Shown here piece by piece: positions 20,347-30,198 of a DNA stretch of 64,000 nucleotides. Origin of the DNA: REEB95 sp050729835 (GTDB lineage Bacteria; Pseudomonadota; Alphaproteobacteria; ATCC43930; CGMCC-115725); contig JBOHLS010000011.1 of NCBI GenBank assembly GCA_050729835.1, positions 19,636 through 83,635 on the forward strand, written 5' to 3'. Every line of letters begins with the position of its first letter. Position 1 is the first letter of the stretch. Under the pieces are notes generated by a model that did no database searches, was not told the DNA's origin, and saw nothing but the letters and a program-made list of their open reading frames with translations. A program made the position numbers and the translations under genes.

Positions 20347-21626
20347 CCGGGCGCCGGGCGCCGAGCGACCGCATTCTCGAGCGCCTGCTGACGCTCCATC
20401 CCAGGCTGATCGACCTGTCGCTCGACCGCATCACGCGGCTGTTGAAGACGCTCGGCGACCCGCAGGACGAGCTGCCGCCGGCGATCCATGTCGCCGGCAC
20501 CAACGGCAAGGGCTCGACCATCGCCTTCCTACGCGCCTTCCTCGAGGCGCACGGCAAGCGCGTCCACGCTTATACCTCGCCGCATCTCGTCCGTTTCCAC
20601 GAGCGCATCCGGCTCGCCGGCAAGCTTGTTCCCGAGGAGACGCTGGGCGCGCTACTGGCCGAATGCGAGCGCGCCAATGCCGGCCAGCCGATCACCTTCT
20701 TCGAGATCACCACCGCCGCCGCCTTCCTCGCCTTCGCGCGCGAGAACGCCGATTTTACGCTGATCGAGGTCGGCCTCGGCGGCCGCTTCGACGCCACCAA
20801 CGTCGTCGACAGGCCGGCGGTGGCGGTGCTGACGCCGGTCTCGCTCGATCACCAGCATTTCCTCGGCGAGACCATCGCCGCCATCGCCTTCGAGAAAGCT
20901 GGCATCCTCAAGCCGGGCGTGTCGGTCGCGGTCGGGCCGCAAACGCCCGAGGCGGCGGCGGTGATCGCCGCGCGCGCTGCCGAGCTGCGCGCGCGGCTCT
21001 TCCGCCACGGCCGCGAATGGTCGGTCGAGCAGGCGGAAGGCGGCGGCTTGATCTATCGCGGCCGCGCGACGCTCAACCTGCCGCCGCCGGGTCTTGCCGG
21101 CGTGCATCAATACGACAACGCCGGCGCAGCGCTGGCGGCGCTCGAATGCCTGCCGGGCTTTGCGCTCGATCCGGCGGCGCTGGCGCGCGGCATGGCCAAG
21201 GTCGAATGGCCGGCGCGGCTCCAGCGATTGAAGCGTGGTCCCCTGGTCAAGGCGCTGCCGAAGGACGCCGAGCTCTGGCTCGACGGCGCGCACAACGCCG
21301 CCGGCGGCGAGGCGTTGGCGCGGTTCGTCGCCGGCTGGCGTCGGCCGACCGGCCTGGTCTTCGGCATGCTCAAAACCCACGACGCCAAGGCCTTCCTCAA
21401 GCCGCTGGCGCCTTATATCGCGCGCCTGAGCGCGGTGGCGATTCCGGGCGAAGCCAATACGCTGAGCGCCGAGGAAAGTGCGACGGCGGCGCGCCAGCTC
21501 GGTATCGCGGCCACGCCGGCCAAGACGCTACGCGACGCCATCGCGACGGCGAGCGCGCCGGGCAATCGCACCCTGATCTGCGGTTCGCTTTATCTGGCGG
21601 GAAGAGTCCTGGCCGCCAACGGCTAG
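20331..21626 (+). CDS. folC: folylpolyglutamate synthase / dihydrofolate synthase
   Basis: A 431-residue Mur-ligase-type enzyme adding glutamate to dihydropteroate and folates. The P-loop is HVAGTNGKGSTIAFLRA. TSPHLVRFHERIRL, EVGLGGRFDATNVVD and SLDHQHFLGETIAAIAFEKAGI are the family blocks, and WLDGAHNAAGGEAL marks the C-terminal domain. It begins inside accD (16 bp overlap). It converges on trxA with only 4 bp between stop codons, so the two transcripts must overlap at their ends. Confidence 0.95.
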   Translation: MGPRLTGRRAPSDRILERLLTLHPRLIDLSLDRITRLLKTLGDPQDELPPAIHVAGTNGKGSTIAFLRAFLEAHGKRVHAYTSPHLVRFHERIRLAGKLVPEETLGALLAECERANAGQPITFFEITTAAAFLAFARENADFTLIEVGLGGRFDATNVVDRPAVAVLTPVSLDHQHFLGETIAAIAFEKAGILKPGVSVAVGPQTPEAAAVIAARAAELRARLFRHGREWSVEQAEGGGLIYRGRATLNLPPPGLAGVHQYDNAGAALAALECLPGFALDPAALARGMAKVEWPARLQRLKRGPLVKALPKDAELWLDGAHNAAGGEALARFVAGWRRPTGLVFGMLKTHDAKAFLKPLAPYIARLSAVAIPGEANTLSAEESATAARQLGIAATPAKTLRDAIATASAPGNRTLICGSLYLAGRVLAANG

Positions 21627-21630
21627 CGGC

Positions 21631-21951
21631 CTAGAGGACCGACTGGACCCACTCGACCAGCTTGGACTTGGGCAGCGCGCCGATCTTGGTCGCCGCCACC
21701 TGGCCGTTCTTGAACAGCATCAGCGTCGGAATGCCGTGCACGCCATACTTGCTCGGCGTCTGGGGATTCTCGTCGATGTTGAGCTTGGCAATCGTGACCT
21801 TGCCGCCCATCTCGGCGGCGATGTCGTCGATGAACGGCGCGATCATCTTGCACGGACCGCACCATTCGGCCCAGAAATCGACCAGTATCGGGCCCGGCGC
21901 CTTGAGCACATCGGCGTCGAACGACGCGTCGGTCACCTTGTTCGGTTTCAT
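21631..21951 (-). CDS. trxA: thioredoxin
   Basis: A 106-residue classical thioredoxin. The redox site is WAEWCGPCKMIAP, the cis-proline loop is VHGIPTLMLFKNGQ, and the length fits TrxA. It reduces protein disulfides and serves ribonucleotide reductase and others. It lies directly downstream of addA on the minus strand (112 bp gap), as in many alphaproteobacteria. Confidence 0.97.
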   Translation of the reverse strand: MKPNKVTDASFDADVLKAPGPILVDFWAEWCGPCKMIAPFIDDIAAEMGGKVTIAKLNIDENPQTPSKYGVHGIPTLMLFKNGQVAATKIGALPKSKLVEWVQSVL

Positions 21952-22063
21952 GCTTGCCTTGCTCCACGAGCCAACGAGGGGCGCAGCTTAGGCGAGCGCC
22001 GGAAATCGGGTCAAGCGAGGCTCCCGCGCGGCAGCCGCATGGCTCGGCCCTTGAAACCGCGAC

Positions 22064-25000
22064 TCAGGCCAGCCGCCCGGCCAGCGCCACATCACTTATC
22101 CACATCAGCTGCGGCCCCTCGGTCCACAAGAGCGCACAGCGCACTCTCTTGCCGGGATAGACGCGCGTCAACGCCGCCCGGTAGGCGGCGAGCTGGTCGA
22201 GATAGGCCGCGGGCACTTCCGATTCGGTCGGCGGCACCGGCCGCATTGTCTTGTAGTCGACAATGGCGATCTCGGAATCGGTAACGACCAGCCGGTCGAT
22301 GCGGCCCGATATGGCGCGGTTGCCCACGAGACCAACAACGGGCACCTCGGCCTCGGAGCCGGGGCCGAACAGCTTTGCGAAATCGGGCGCGGCCAGGATG
22401 GCGAGCGTCTCGGCGGCGATATCCGCCTGCTCCGCCGGCGTCAGCGCCAGCACTGGCCGCGCCAGGAACCGCCGAGCCGCCGCCGCGCGTTGATCCGGCG
22501 CCAGGCGCGGGAGGCTTTGCAGCAGGCGATGGACGATCAAGCCCTTGCGGAAGATGTGGCCATCGTCCGCACCCAAGGGCGAGCGCGTCGGCGGTTCGGA
22601 TCGCGTCGGGCGCGACGGCTGCAACGGCTTGGGCGGCGCCGGCTCGGGCGGCGGCGGCACGGTCACCCAGGACGGCAGCGTGCCGGTCGACGGCGCGGCG
22701 GCGCGACGCACCGGCGGCGCCTCGCGCTTGCCGCGCTGGCGCATGACCAGCCGCAGCCCCTCGCCTTGCCAGCCATCCGCCCCGATCAGCTTGGTCGCAT
22801 CGAAGGCGAAGGCCTTGCCGCCCGCCGCCTTGAGCCCGGCCTGGACGAACGGATACCAGGCGTCGTCGTGCGGCTGGCGCTGGCCAGTCCAGCCGCAAAC
22901 ATAGAGCCGGTCGGCGGCACGCGTCAGCGCGACATAGAGCAGCCGGCGATATTCCTCGTCGCGGCGCAGGTCGGCGAGCGCAACCGCTGCGCGCGCCGCC
23001 GGCGCATCGCCCTGGGCGAGCCATAGCGGCAAGCCGTCATCGGTCCAGACGATGCCATGCGGCCGCTCGGGCACCGCGAGGGTGTCGGGCAGGAAGACGA
23101 TCGGCGCCTGCAAGCCCTTGGCGCCGTGCACGGTGATGACGCGCAGCTCGTCGCGCCCTGCCTCGTTGTTGAGATCGCGTTTGACCTCGAGCTCGCCGAG
23201 CACCAGCCAATGCAGGAAGCCTTGCAGCGACGGGCCGTGATCGCGCTCGAAGGCGAGCGCGGCAGCAAGCAACTCGTCGAGCGGATCGCTCGCCTCGGGC
23301 CCGAGCCGCCCCAGGATCTTGCGCCTTCCGCCGCGCGCGCCCAGCACCTCGGCGAACAGCTCGAAGGGTGGAACGAAATCGGCGCGCGCCAGCAGCGCGG
23401 CCAATTCCTCGGCGGCGAAGCGGAATTCGGTGTTCTCGCCGGCGCGCCGGCGCAGCGCATCCCACAGACTGCCGGGGCGCTGCCAAGCCAGCGCGAACAG
23501 CGATTCCTCGTCGAAGCCGTAAAGCGGGCTTTTCAACACCGTCGCCAGCGCCAAATCGTCCGACGGCAGCAGCAGGAATTGCGCCAGCACCACCAAATCC
23601 TGCACCGCCAGCTGATCCGCCAGCACCATGCGGTCGACGCCCGCCACCGACACCTCGCGCTCCTTGAGCGCGCGCACCAGCGCGCCGACGAAAGGATCGC
23701 GTCGCCGCACCAGCACCAGGATGTCGCCAGCACGGATCGGCCGGCCGCTGGCTTCGAGGCGCTCGCCGTGGTCGAACCACGACTTGACGGTCGCGGCGAT
23801 CGCTTCGGCCAGCCGGGCGCGCGGCAGCTTGAGCCGCGCCTGGCTCAATGGCGCGTCCCACGGCGCCGGCGGCGTACCGGCTTCCGGCCCGACCGGCGGC
23901 CACAGCTCGACCAGGCCGGCGGCGCCGAGGCGGAACGGCTCGTGGCGGATCGGCGCGCCGCCAAAGACGACGCCGACTGCCGCCCGCTGGTCGGCGAACA
24001 CCGCGTCGATCGTCTGCAGCACGGCCGCGACCGAGCGGAACGACAGCTCGAGCGTCAGCGGCCGCCAACTCTGCCCGGCGGCCTCGACGCGGGCGCGGAA
24101 ATGCGCCTGCATGGCGACGAAGGCGGCCGGATCGGCGCCCTGGAAGCTGAAGATCGACTGCTTCGGATCGCCGACCGCGAACACGGTGCGCAAAACGTCG
24201 CGCGCGCCTTGGCCGGCGAAGAATTCCTCGGCCAGCGCCGCGACGACGCGCCACTGGTCGGGGTTGGTGTCCTGCGCCTCGTCGATCAGGATGTGATCGA
24301 TGCCGCCGTCGAGCTTGAACAGCACCCAGGGCGCGACACCGGGACGTTGCAGCAGGTCCTTCGCCTTCAGCACCAGATCGTCGAAATCGAGCAGCGCGCG
24401 CGTCGCCTTGAACGCGGCATAGGCGTCGAGCACCGCGCCGGCGAGCTGGACCAGCGCCGTCGTGGCGCCCGCGAGCCGCGCCGCATCGCGTCGCACCCGC
24501 ACCGCTTCCAGGCGTTCGGCCTCGCGGACGAGCGCCTCGGCGGTGGCGGGATCGGCGTCGAGCGTCGCTTTGGTCGCCAGGCGCGCACGACGCCCGCCGT
24601 CCTGGGTGAAAAAGACGCGGCAATATTCGTCGAAGCCGTGGACGCGGGCGCGAGCGCGGTCGAGCCACTGGCTCATTGCCCGGCCCACCTTCCGGTCGGT
24701 CGGCGCGTTGCTCTTGGACAAGACGCGGGCGGCGCGCTTGAGCGCGTCGCCGGCGAACGCGTCCTCCTTGCACGCCTGGCGGACGATCGCCTCGGGCGTC
24801 TCGTCCGGCTGCAACCCAAAGCGCTCGCGCAGCCGCGCCGCGAAGGCCGCGTCGCCTGCCGCGCGCAAGCCGGCGAACCGCCCGCGTTCGCCCGACAGCT
24901 TGCCGACCAGTTCGACGAAGCCGTCCTCGCCGACGAGCTGCGTCACGGTATCGAGCGCTGTCTTGAGCGTCTTGGGCTTGCCGTCGCGCGCGCGATCGAG

Positions 25001-25495
25001 CACCTGGGCGACGGCACGTTCCATCGCTTCGGCGACGCTGCGTTCCTCCATGACCTGGAAATGCGGCGGGATGCCGGCTTCAAGCGGAAAGCGGCGCAGC
25101 AGCGACTGGCAGAAGGCGTGGATGGTCTCGATCCGCATGCCGCCGGGCGCGTCGAGCACGCGCGCGAATAGCTGGCGCGCGCGATCGAGCACGTCGGGGT
25201 CGGCATCGGCGCCGATCAGGCTCTTGAGCTCGGCGCGCAGCTTCGCGTCGGGCAGCGTCGCCCAGGCGCTCAATCGCGTGCCGATGCGGATTGCCATCTC
25301 GGCCGCCGCTGCCTTGGTGAAGGTGAGGCAGAGGATGCACGCCGGCTCGCTGCCGGCGAGCAGCAGCGCCAGTACACGGTCGGTCAGCACTTTGGTCTTG
25401 CCGGTGCCGGCCGAGGCCACGACCCAGACCGAGGCCGCCGGGTCGGCGGCCAGAAGCTGCTGTGCGTTCGGATCGGGCTTGGGCCGCGCGCTCAT
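22064..25495 (-). CDS. addA: double-strand break repair helicase-nuclease AddA
   Basis: A 1,143-residue UvrD-family helicase with a C-terminal RecB-type nuclease. Walker A is VASAGTGKTKVLTDRVLALL. ILIDEAQDTNPDQWRV (Walker B) and VGDPKQSIFSFQGADP (motif III) follow. The nuclease core EIAIVDYKTMR near the C-terminus has the DYK motif, preceded by ISGRIDRLVV. AddAB processes DNA ends for RecA-dependent repair and degrades foreign DNA. The start is ATG 25495, overlapping the addB stop by 4 bp; the open frame runs about 380 codons further upstream, but that part is an antisense-like shadow of addB. Confidence 0.95.
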   Translation of the reverse strand: MSARPKPDPNAQQLLAADPAASVWVVASAGTGKTKVLTDRVLALLLAGSEPACILCLTFTKAAAAEMAIRIGTRLSAWATLPDAKLRAELKSLIGADADPDVLDRARQLFARVLDAPGGMRIETIHAFCQSLLRRFPLEAGIPPHFQVMEERSVAEAMERAVAQVLDRARDGKPKTLKTALDTVTQLVGEDGFVELVGKLSGERGRFAGLRAAGDAAFAARLRERFGLQPDETPEAIVRQACKEDAFAGDALKRAARVLSKSNAPTDRKVGRAMSQWLDRARARVHGFDEYCRVFFTQDGGRRARLATKATLDADPATAEALVREAERLEAVRVRRDAARLAGATTALVQLAGAVLDAYAAFKATRALLDFDDLVLKAKDLLQRPGVAPWVLFKLDGGIDHILIDEAQDTNPDQWRVVAALAEEFFAGQGARDVLRTVFAVGDPKQSIFSFQGADPAAFVAMQAHFRARVEAAGQSWRPLTLELSFRSVAAVLQTIDAVFADQRAAVGVVFGGAPIRHEPFRLGAAGLVELWPPVGPEAGTPPAPWDAPLSQARLKLPRARLAEAIAATVKSWFDHGERLEASGRPIRAGDILVLVRRRDPFVGALVRALKEREVSVAGVDRMVLADQLAVQDLVVLAQFLLLPSDDLALATVLKSPLYGFDEESLFALAWQRPGSLWDALRRRAGENTEFRFAAEELAALLARADFVPPFELFAEVLGARGGRRKILGRLGPEASDPLDELLAAALAFERDHGPSLQGFLHWLVLGELEVKRDLNNEAGRDELRVITVHGAKGLQAPIVFLPDTLAVPERPHGIVWTDDGLPLWLAQGDAPAARAAVALADLRRDEEYRRLLYVALTRAADRLYVCGWTGQRQPHDDAWYPFVQAGLKAAGGKAFAFDATKLIGADGWQGEGLRLVMRQRGKREAPPVRRAAAPSTGTLPSWVTVPPPPEPAPPKPLQPSRPTRSEPPTRSPLGADDGHIFRKGLIVHRLLQSLPRLAPDQRAAAARRFLARPVLALTPAEQADIAAETLAILAAPDFAKLFGPGSEAEVPVVGLVGNRAISGRIDRLVVTDSEIAIVDYKTMRPVPPTESEVPAAYLDQLAAYRAALTRVYPGKRVRCALLWTEGPQLMWISDVALAGRLA

Positions 25496-28452
25496 GTGCC
25501 GCCACCGGGCAGCCATTCCTTCACCCGGGCGAGATGCGCGTAGTCCGAATAGCGTGGCTGCTTGTCGGGCTGCGGCCAGGCGCGATAAGGCGTTGCCGGA
25601 TCGTCGAAGGCGGTAATCAGGCGTTCGAGGCCCTGCCGCGCCGCCGTCGCCAGCGCCGTGACCGCGGCGGCGCCGTCGGCGTCCTGGCGCGTCTCGCCGG
25701 GCGGATCGCGGCCGGTCAGGCGCCAATGGATCAAAGCCGCGACCGGCGCCGGCGGGATGCCCGGATAGCCGCCCACCGCCGCGATCGCCGCCTCGAGCGC
25801 GAGCTGCGGCGCATAGCCGGATTCGACCTCGCCTTTTTGCGGCAGGATGCCGGTCTTGTAGTCGAGGATGGCGAGGCCGCCGTCGGTGAAGCGGTCGATG
25901 CGGTCGGCCTTGCCCGAAAGCGTGAAGGGACCACGCGCCGACGACAGCGTCATCGTGCCGGTGATCTCGCCGAAGCTCTGGGCGATGCGCGCGCGGCGCT
26001 CGCGCTCGATCTCGACCACCCAGCCGGCGATGCGCTCGAACCGCGGCCACCAGAAGGCGCGCACGTTGGGATGCTGGAGCGCCTCGCCGAAACAGTCGCG
26101 GCCGATGGCGATCAGCCGTTCCTCGGCGGCATCGGGCAGGTCGCGCGGAAATTCGCGCAGGAAGCGTTCGAGGGCGGCATGGATGAAGGTACCGCGCTCG
26201 GCCGCGCCGGGATCGGCGTCGATCGACTCGAGCGCCTTGAGGCGCAAAACGTGCCGGGCATAGATCGCATAAGGATCGCGCAGCCAGGTCTCGATCTCGG
26301 TAACCGAGAGATGCAGCGGCCGCGCGATGAGCGGCGGACGCGGCTCCGGCGGCGCGCCGCGCCGCGCCGCGCCCGGATCGTCGAGCCGCGCCTGCCAGGC
26401 GAGCGGCGCGCCGTCGGCCAGATCGCCCGGTAGCTCGGCGTCGAGCCCGGCAGCGCGCAGCGCGGTCTCGAGGCGCAGCAGCCAGCGCGACGGCACGGTT
26501 GGATTGCCCTCGACGCGCGCCGCGCGGGTCAGCACCACCGCGTGCGCGCCGAGGCCTTGGGCGAAATCGTGCGCCGCGCGGCCGACGCTCAGCTCCGGCG
26601 GCGGCAGGCCGAAATCGCGCCGCATCGGCCGCGACAGCCATGGATCGCTGTCGGCCCGCGCCGGCCAGACGCCTTCGTTGAGTCCGCCGAGAATGACCAG
26701 ATCGGCCTGCTGCAATCGCGCTTCGAGCAAGCCCCAGATGAACAGCCGCGGATGCCGGCCATGGGCCGGCCGCACCACCGGCGCGGCGATCAAGGCCTCG
26801 AACAGCGCCGGATAGTCAGCGCCGGCAAGTTTGGGAAAGTCGCGCGCGGCGCCAAGCAGCTCGTTGAGCCAGAGCGCCGCCGCCTCGCCGGCCTCCTCGC
26901 GCCACAGCCGGCCGTCGCCGCTGTCCGCGTCGCTCGCGGTGAGCGCCTCGGCGGCGCGGATATGCGCCTGCACCAGCGGCGCCAGCTCGACCGCCTCGGT
27001 GGCCAGTGCCTCGACCAGCGGCGCCAGCGCCCGGCCGATGCGGTCGATATAAGCGACGAGCTCGCGCTCGTCGAGCGCGACGCGCAGGCCGGCGATGCCG
27101 GGGCCGGGGCGCGGCCCGCGCAGCGCCGCGCGCTCGAGCCGACGGGCCAAGTCGCGGAACTCCGCCGGCGCCAAGCCGCCGGCGGCCAAGGGATGCTTGA
27201 GCAGCGCCAGCAGCGGCAGCGGCGCGAAGTCCTCGGCGACGCACGCCAGCAGTAGGCGCAGGAACACCCCCGGCGGCGTCTTGGCGAGCGGCGTGCCGGC
27301 GGAATCGTCGACCTCGATGTTCCAGCGGCGCAGCTCGGCGGCGACGCGGCGCGCGAGATCGCGGTCGGGCGTGACCAGCGCCGCGGTCGCACCCGGCTGC
27401 TCGAGCTGGCGCCGCATCAGCAGCGCCACGGTCGTCGCTTCTTCCTGCGGCCCGGCGCAATCGACGCGCGTCACGCCTTCGACGGCGGCCGCCGGCAGAT
27501 CGCCGAGCGTCGCCCAGCGATGGCTGCGCGAAGCCGGCGCGAGCGCCGCGCGCAGCAGGGCCGCGCGCGCCGGATTGCCGCCGGCAACGCTGGGCGCCGG
27601 CCAGGCCGCGACCTGGCCGGGCGTCAATTCGAGCCGCGCCAGCAGCCGCGCGAGCAGATATTGCGGATGCGCCGGATCGGCGGCGACCGCTTCCCATTCG
27701 GCGGCGTCGGCGGCGCGGTCGAGCCCAGGCAAGACGACGACGCCGGTCGGCAGGCGCGCCACCGCGGCGACCAGCGCCGCCACCGCCGGCATGCCGGCGG
27801 CGATGCCGGCGGCAATCACCGGATCGGAAGGCGGCCGCTGGCGCCAGGCTTCGGCCTGGTGTTCGAGCAGGCGATTGCGCCGATCGGCGGCGTCGAGACA
27901 GCCGATTTCCGCCAGCGCCTTGGGCCAATGCTCGGACAGAATGGCGAGAAACTGCACCACCTGCTGCCAGTGCTTGGCGTGCCGCTCGGGCACCAGGCGG
28001 TCGAGGTTGGCGAGGCCGCAGCCTTCGGCCGCGACCTCGTCGAGAAAGCGCGCGAGCTCGGCGGCGAGCGGTGCCGCCTGAGCGACACTGGCCGGTCCGG
28101 CGCCGCGCGCCGCGCCCCAGCCGAAGACGAGCCGCGCCAGCATGAGCCGGCGCGTCAAATCGGGCACCGCCGGCGGCAGGTCGAGCGCATCGTCGCCGGC
28201 GCCTTCGTCGGCCAGGATCGCGAGCTCGTCGGCATCGACGTCGCCGACCGGCACCAACCGCGGCAGCAGCAGCGGCCGGCCCGCGCCCTGGCGCAGGAAG
28301 GCCTCGGCGAGCGCGCGCGCAGCGCGGCGTGTCGGCAGCAGCACGGTCATGCGGGCGAGCGCCAGCGGATCGTTGCCGGCGCGCGCCATCAGTCCCACCG
28401 CCAGCGCGTCCAGGAAAGGCACGCCGGCGTCGATCGCAAATACCGCGCCCAT
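25492..28452 (-). CDS. addB: double-strand break repair protein AddB
   Basis: A 986-residue partner of AddA. The N-terminal half is a degenerate helicase-like fold starting MGAVFAIDAGVPFLDALAVG and MTVLLPTRRAARALAEAFL. The C-terminal nuclease domain has FTLSGKADRIDRFTDGGLAILDYKTG, the expected DYK catalytic motif. No four-cysteine iron-sulfur cluster is obvious, in line with alphaproteobacterial AddB. The start at 28452 is five bases below the murU stop; the frame extends another 96 codons upstream through murU in a non-protein-like way. Confidence 0.94.
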   Translation of the reverse strand: MGAVFAIDAGVPFLDALAVGLMARAGNDPLALARMTVLLPTRRAARALAEAFLRQGAGRPLLLPRLVPVGDVDADELAILADEGAGDDALDLPPAVPDLTRRLMLARLVFGWGAARGAGPASVAQAAPLAAELARFLDEVAAEGCGLANLDRLVPERHAKHWQQVVQFLAILSEHWPKALAEIGCLDAADRRNRLLEHQAEAWRQRPPSDPVIAAGIAAGMPAVAALVAAVARLPTGVVVLPGLDRAADAAEWEAVAADPAHPQYLLARLLARLELTPGQVAAWPAPSVAGGNPARAALLRAALAPASRSHRWATLGDLPAAAVEGVTRVDCAGPQEEATTVALLMRRQLEQPGATAALVTPDRDLARRVAAELRRWNIEVDDSAGTPLAKTPPGVFLRLLLACVAEDFAPLPLLALLKHPLAAGGLAPAEFRDLARRLERAALRGPRPGPGIAGLRVALDERELVAYIDRIGRALAPLVEALATEAVELAPLVQAHIRAAEALTASDADSGDGRLWREEAGEAAALWLNELLGAARDFPKLAGADYPALFEALIAAPVVRPAHGRHPRLFIWGLLEARLQQADLVILGGLNEGVWPARADSDPWLSRPMRRDFGLPPPELSVGRAAHDFAQGLGAHAVVLTRAARVEGNPTVPSRWLLRLETALRAAGLDAELPGDLADGAPLAWQARLDDPGAARRGAPPEPRPPLIARPLHLSVTEIETWLRDPYAIYARHVLRLKALESIDADPGAAERGTFIHAALERFLREFPRDLPDAAEERLIAIGRDCFGEALQHPNVRAFWWPRFERIAGWVVEIERERRARIAQSFGEITGTMTLSSARGPFTLSGKADRIDRFTDGGLAILDYKTGILPQKGEVESGYAPQLALEAAIAAVGGYPGIPPAPVAALIHWRLTGRDPPGETRQDADGAAAVTALATAARQGLERLITAFDDPATPYRAWPQPDKQPRYSDYAHLARVKEWLPGGGT

Positions 28453-28456
28453 GACG

Positions 28457-29191
28457 CTAGCGTTCGATCCCGTGCCGGTGGACGCGCGCGTCGGCCAGGG
28501 CGAGACCGTCGGGCGTGCCGACGTGATACCACTCGCCGTCGTGCACCAGGCCGCGCAGCCGGCCACGCGCGATCGCCCGGTCCCACATCCGATTGATCGA
28601 GAAGGCGCCGGCGGGCGCGCCGTCGAACAGGCGACGATGCGCGATTTCGATGCCGGCGAAGACGAACGGCACGATTTCGGTCTCGCGGCGGCGGCGCAGC
28701 GCACCCGTCGGATCGAGCATGAAATCGCCGGGCCCGTCATAGCCGGCGGCGCGCGCCGTCGGCTGCATCAGCAACAGCGCGTCGTCGCGCGCTGGATCGA
28801 AGCCGGCGGCGAGCTGATGTAGCGCCGGGGTCGCGCCGTCGAGCCAGAACACGTCGGCATTGATGGCGTAAAAGACCTCGCCGAGCAACGGCAGGGCCTT
28901 GACGATGCCGCCGCCGGTTTCGAGCGCCTCGGCCTCGCGCGAGAACTCGATCGCGATGTCGCGTCGCCGCGCCAGCTGCGTGGCGATAACGTCGCCCATG
29001 TAGTGGAGATTGACGACGGCGCGCTCGACGCCGACCTCCGCGAGGCGATCGAGAACGCGATCGATCAGCGTGCGGCCCTCGACCGGGATCAGCGGCTTGG
29101 GCGTCCGGTCGGTGAGCGCGCCCATGCGCTTGCCGCGGCCGGCGGCCAGCACGATCGCGCTTTCGGGCACGCTCACGCGGCGGGGCGGCAT
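28457..29191 (-). CDS. murU: N-acetylmuramate-1-phosphate uridylyltransferase (MurU-like)
   Basis: A 244-residue nucleotidyltransferase with signature LAAGRGKRMGALTDRTPKPLIPVEG and metal-binding INADVFW. Next to amgK it forms the pair that converts recycled MurNAc to UDP-MurNAc. AmgK phosphorylates the sugar at C1 and MurU transfers UMP. This route bypasses de novo UDP-MurNAc synthesis and its fosfomycin-sensitive step, as shown in Pseudomonas and Caulobacter. The gene overlaps amgK by 19 bp and precedes addB by 4 bp. Confidence 0.88.
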   Translation of the reverse strand: MPPRRVSVPESAIVLAAGRGKRMGALTDRTPKPLIPVEGRTLIDRVLDRLAEVGVERAVVNLHYMGDVIATQLARRRDIAIEFSREAEALETGGGIVKALPLLGEVFYAINADVFWLDGATPALHQLAAGFDPARDDALLLMQPTARAAGYDGPGDFMLDPTGALRRRRETEIVPFVFAGIEIAHRRLFDGAPAGAFSINRMWDRAIARGRLRGLVHDGEWYHVGTPDGLALADARVHRHGIER

Positions 29192-30198
29192 GGCGGAATT
29201 TTGCGCCCAGCCTCGGGAATATGGCGCGCGAACCAGGCCGCTACCGGCGCCAGCGCCGGATGCGCCAGGTCGTTCTGTAGAATCCGCCAGACGCGCGGAA
29301 TGTGCGCGAGATATTGCGGCTTGCCGTCACGCACGCAGAGCCGCGTGAAGATGCCGACGATCTTGGTGCTGCGCTGCGCGCCCAGGATCGCGTAGGCGGC
29401 GTCGAACGCGGCGCGGTCGAGCTCGGGAAAGGCCGCGAGGTAGCGCTGTTTCATCTGCGCAACGAGCTCGGGCGTTACGTCGCGCCGCGCGTCCTCGAGC
29501 AGCGAGACTAGGTCGTAGCTCGGCGGACCGAGCACCGCGTCCTGGAAATCGAGCAAGCCGCAGGCGAGCAGGCCGTTGCGGTTGCCCACGCGCATCAAAT
29601 TGTCGACATGGAAGTCGCGCAGCACCAACGTCGCCGGCAGTTTGCGCGTCGCCGGCAGCGCGCCTTGCCAAAGGGCCAGATATTCGGCGCGCAAGGCGGA
29701 ATCGACCGGCCCGCCGACGATCGAAGGCCAGTACCAGTCGACCAGCAACGCGACCTCGTCGAGCAGTCGCTGGTCGTCGTAAGGCGGCAGGAATTTCGCC
29801 GCCTTCGTCTCCGGCGCCGTGAACTGCCGCTTGAGCGCGATCAGCACGTCGACCGCGAGGCTGTAAAGCGGTTCCTCGGCCTCGCCGCCGGCCAGCAGGC
29901 GCGTATAGGTATCGTCGCCGAGATCCTCGAGCAGCAGCAGCCCGTGCTCCGCGTTCTGGCCGTAGACCGCCGGCGCGCCGAAGCCGAGGCGGCGCAACAG
30001 GCGCGCCACGGCGAGGTAGGGCCGGACGGTCTCCTGCGGCGGCGGCGCATCCATCAGCATCGCCGTGCGTTTCTTCGCGCCGTGCAGCCGGACATAGCGC
30101 CGAAACGACGCGTCGCCCGGCAGGGGCGCATGCTCGGCGCCGCCCCATCCCGCCTGGTCGAGAAAGCGCGCGATCAGCGCCGTACGTTCTTCAGACAT
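29173..30198 (-). CDS. amgK: N-acetylmuramate/N-acetylglucosamine kinase (AmgK-like phosphotransferase)
   Basis: A 341-residue kinase of the aminoglycoside-phosphotransferase fold. Catalytic-loop motif LVLRDFHVDNLMRV and metal-binding LLDFQDAVLGPPSYDLVSLL are present. PGDASFRRYVRLHG is the N-terminal nucleotide-binding segment. With murU beside it, the natural substrate is most likely cell-wall MurNAc or GlcNAc rather than an antibiotic. It overlaps tsaE at its start (8 bp) and murU at its end, so tsaE-amgK-murU-addB-addA reads as one operon. Confidence 0.88.
   Translation of the reverse strand: MSEERTALIARFLDQAGWGGAEHAPLPGDASFRRYVRLHGAKKRTAMLMDAPPPQETVRPYLAVARLLRRLGFGAPAVYGQNAEHGLLLLEDLGDDTYTRLLAGGEAEEPLYSLAVDVLIALKRQFTAPETKAAKFLPPYDDQRLLDEVALLVDWYWPSIVGGPVDSALRAEYLALWQGALPATRKLPATLVLRDFHVDNLMRVGNRNGLLACGLLDFQDAVLGPPSYDLVSLLEDARRDVTPELVAQMKQRYLAAFPELDRAAFDAAYAILGAQRSTKIVGIFTRLCVRDGKPQYLAHIPRVWRILQNDLAHPALAPVAAWFARHIPEAGRKIPPCRPAA

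Noticed and set aside
25496..26641. Open frame extending addA upstream by about 380 codons.
   Set aside because: It is Arg/Ala-rich, lies entirely within addB in another frame, and addA has a proper ATG at 25495 with the usual 4 bp overlap.
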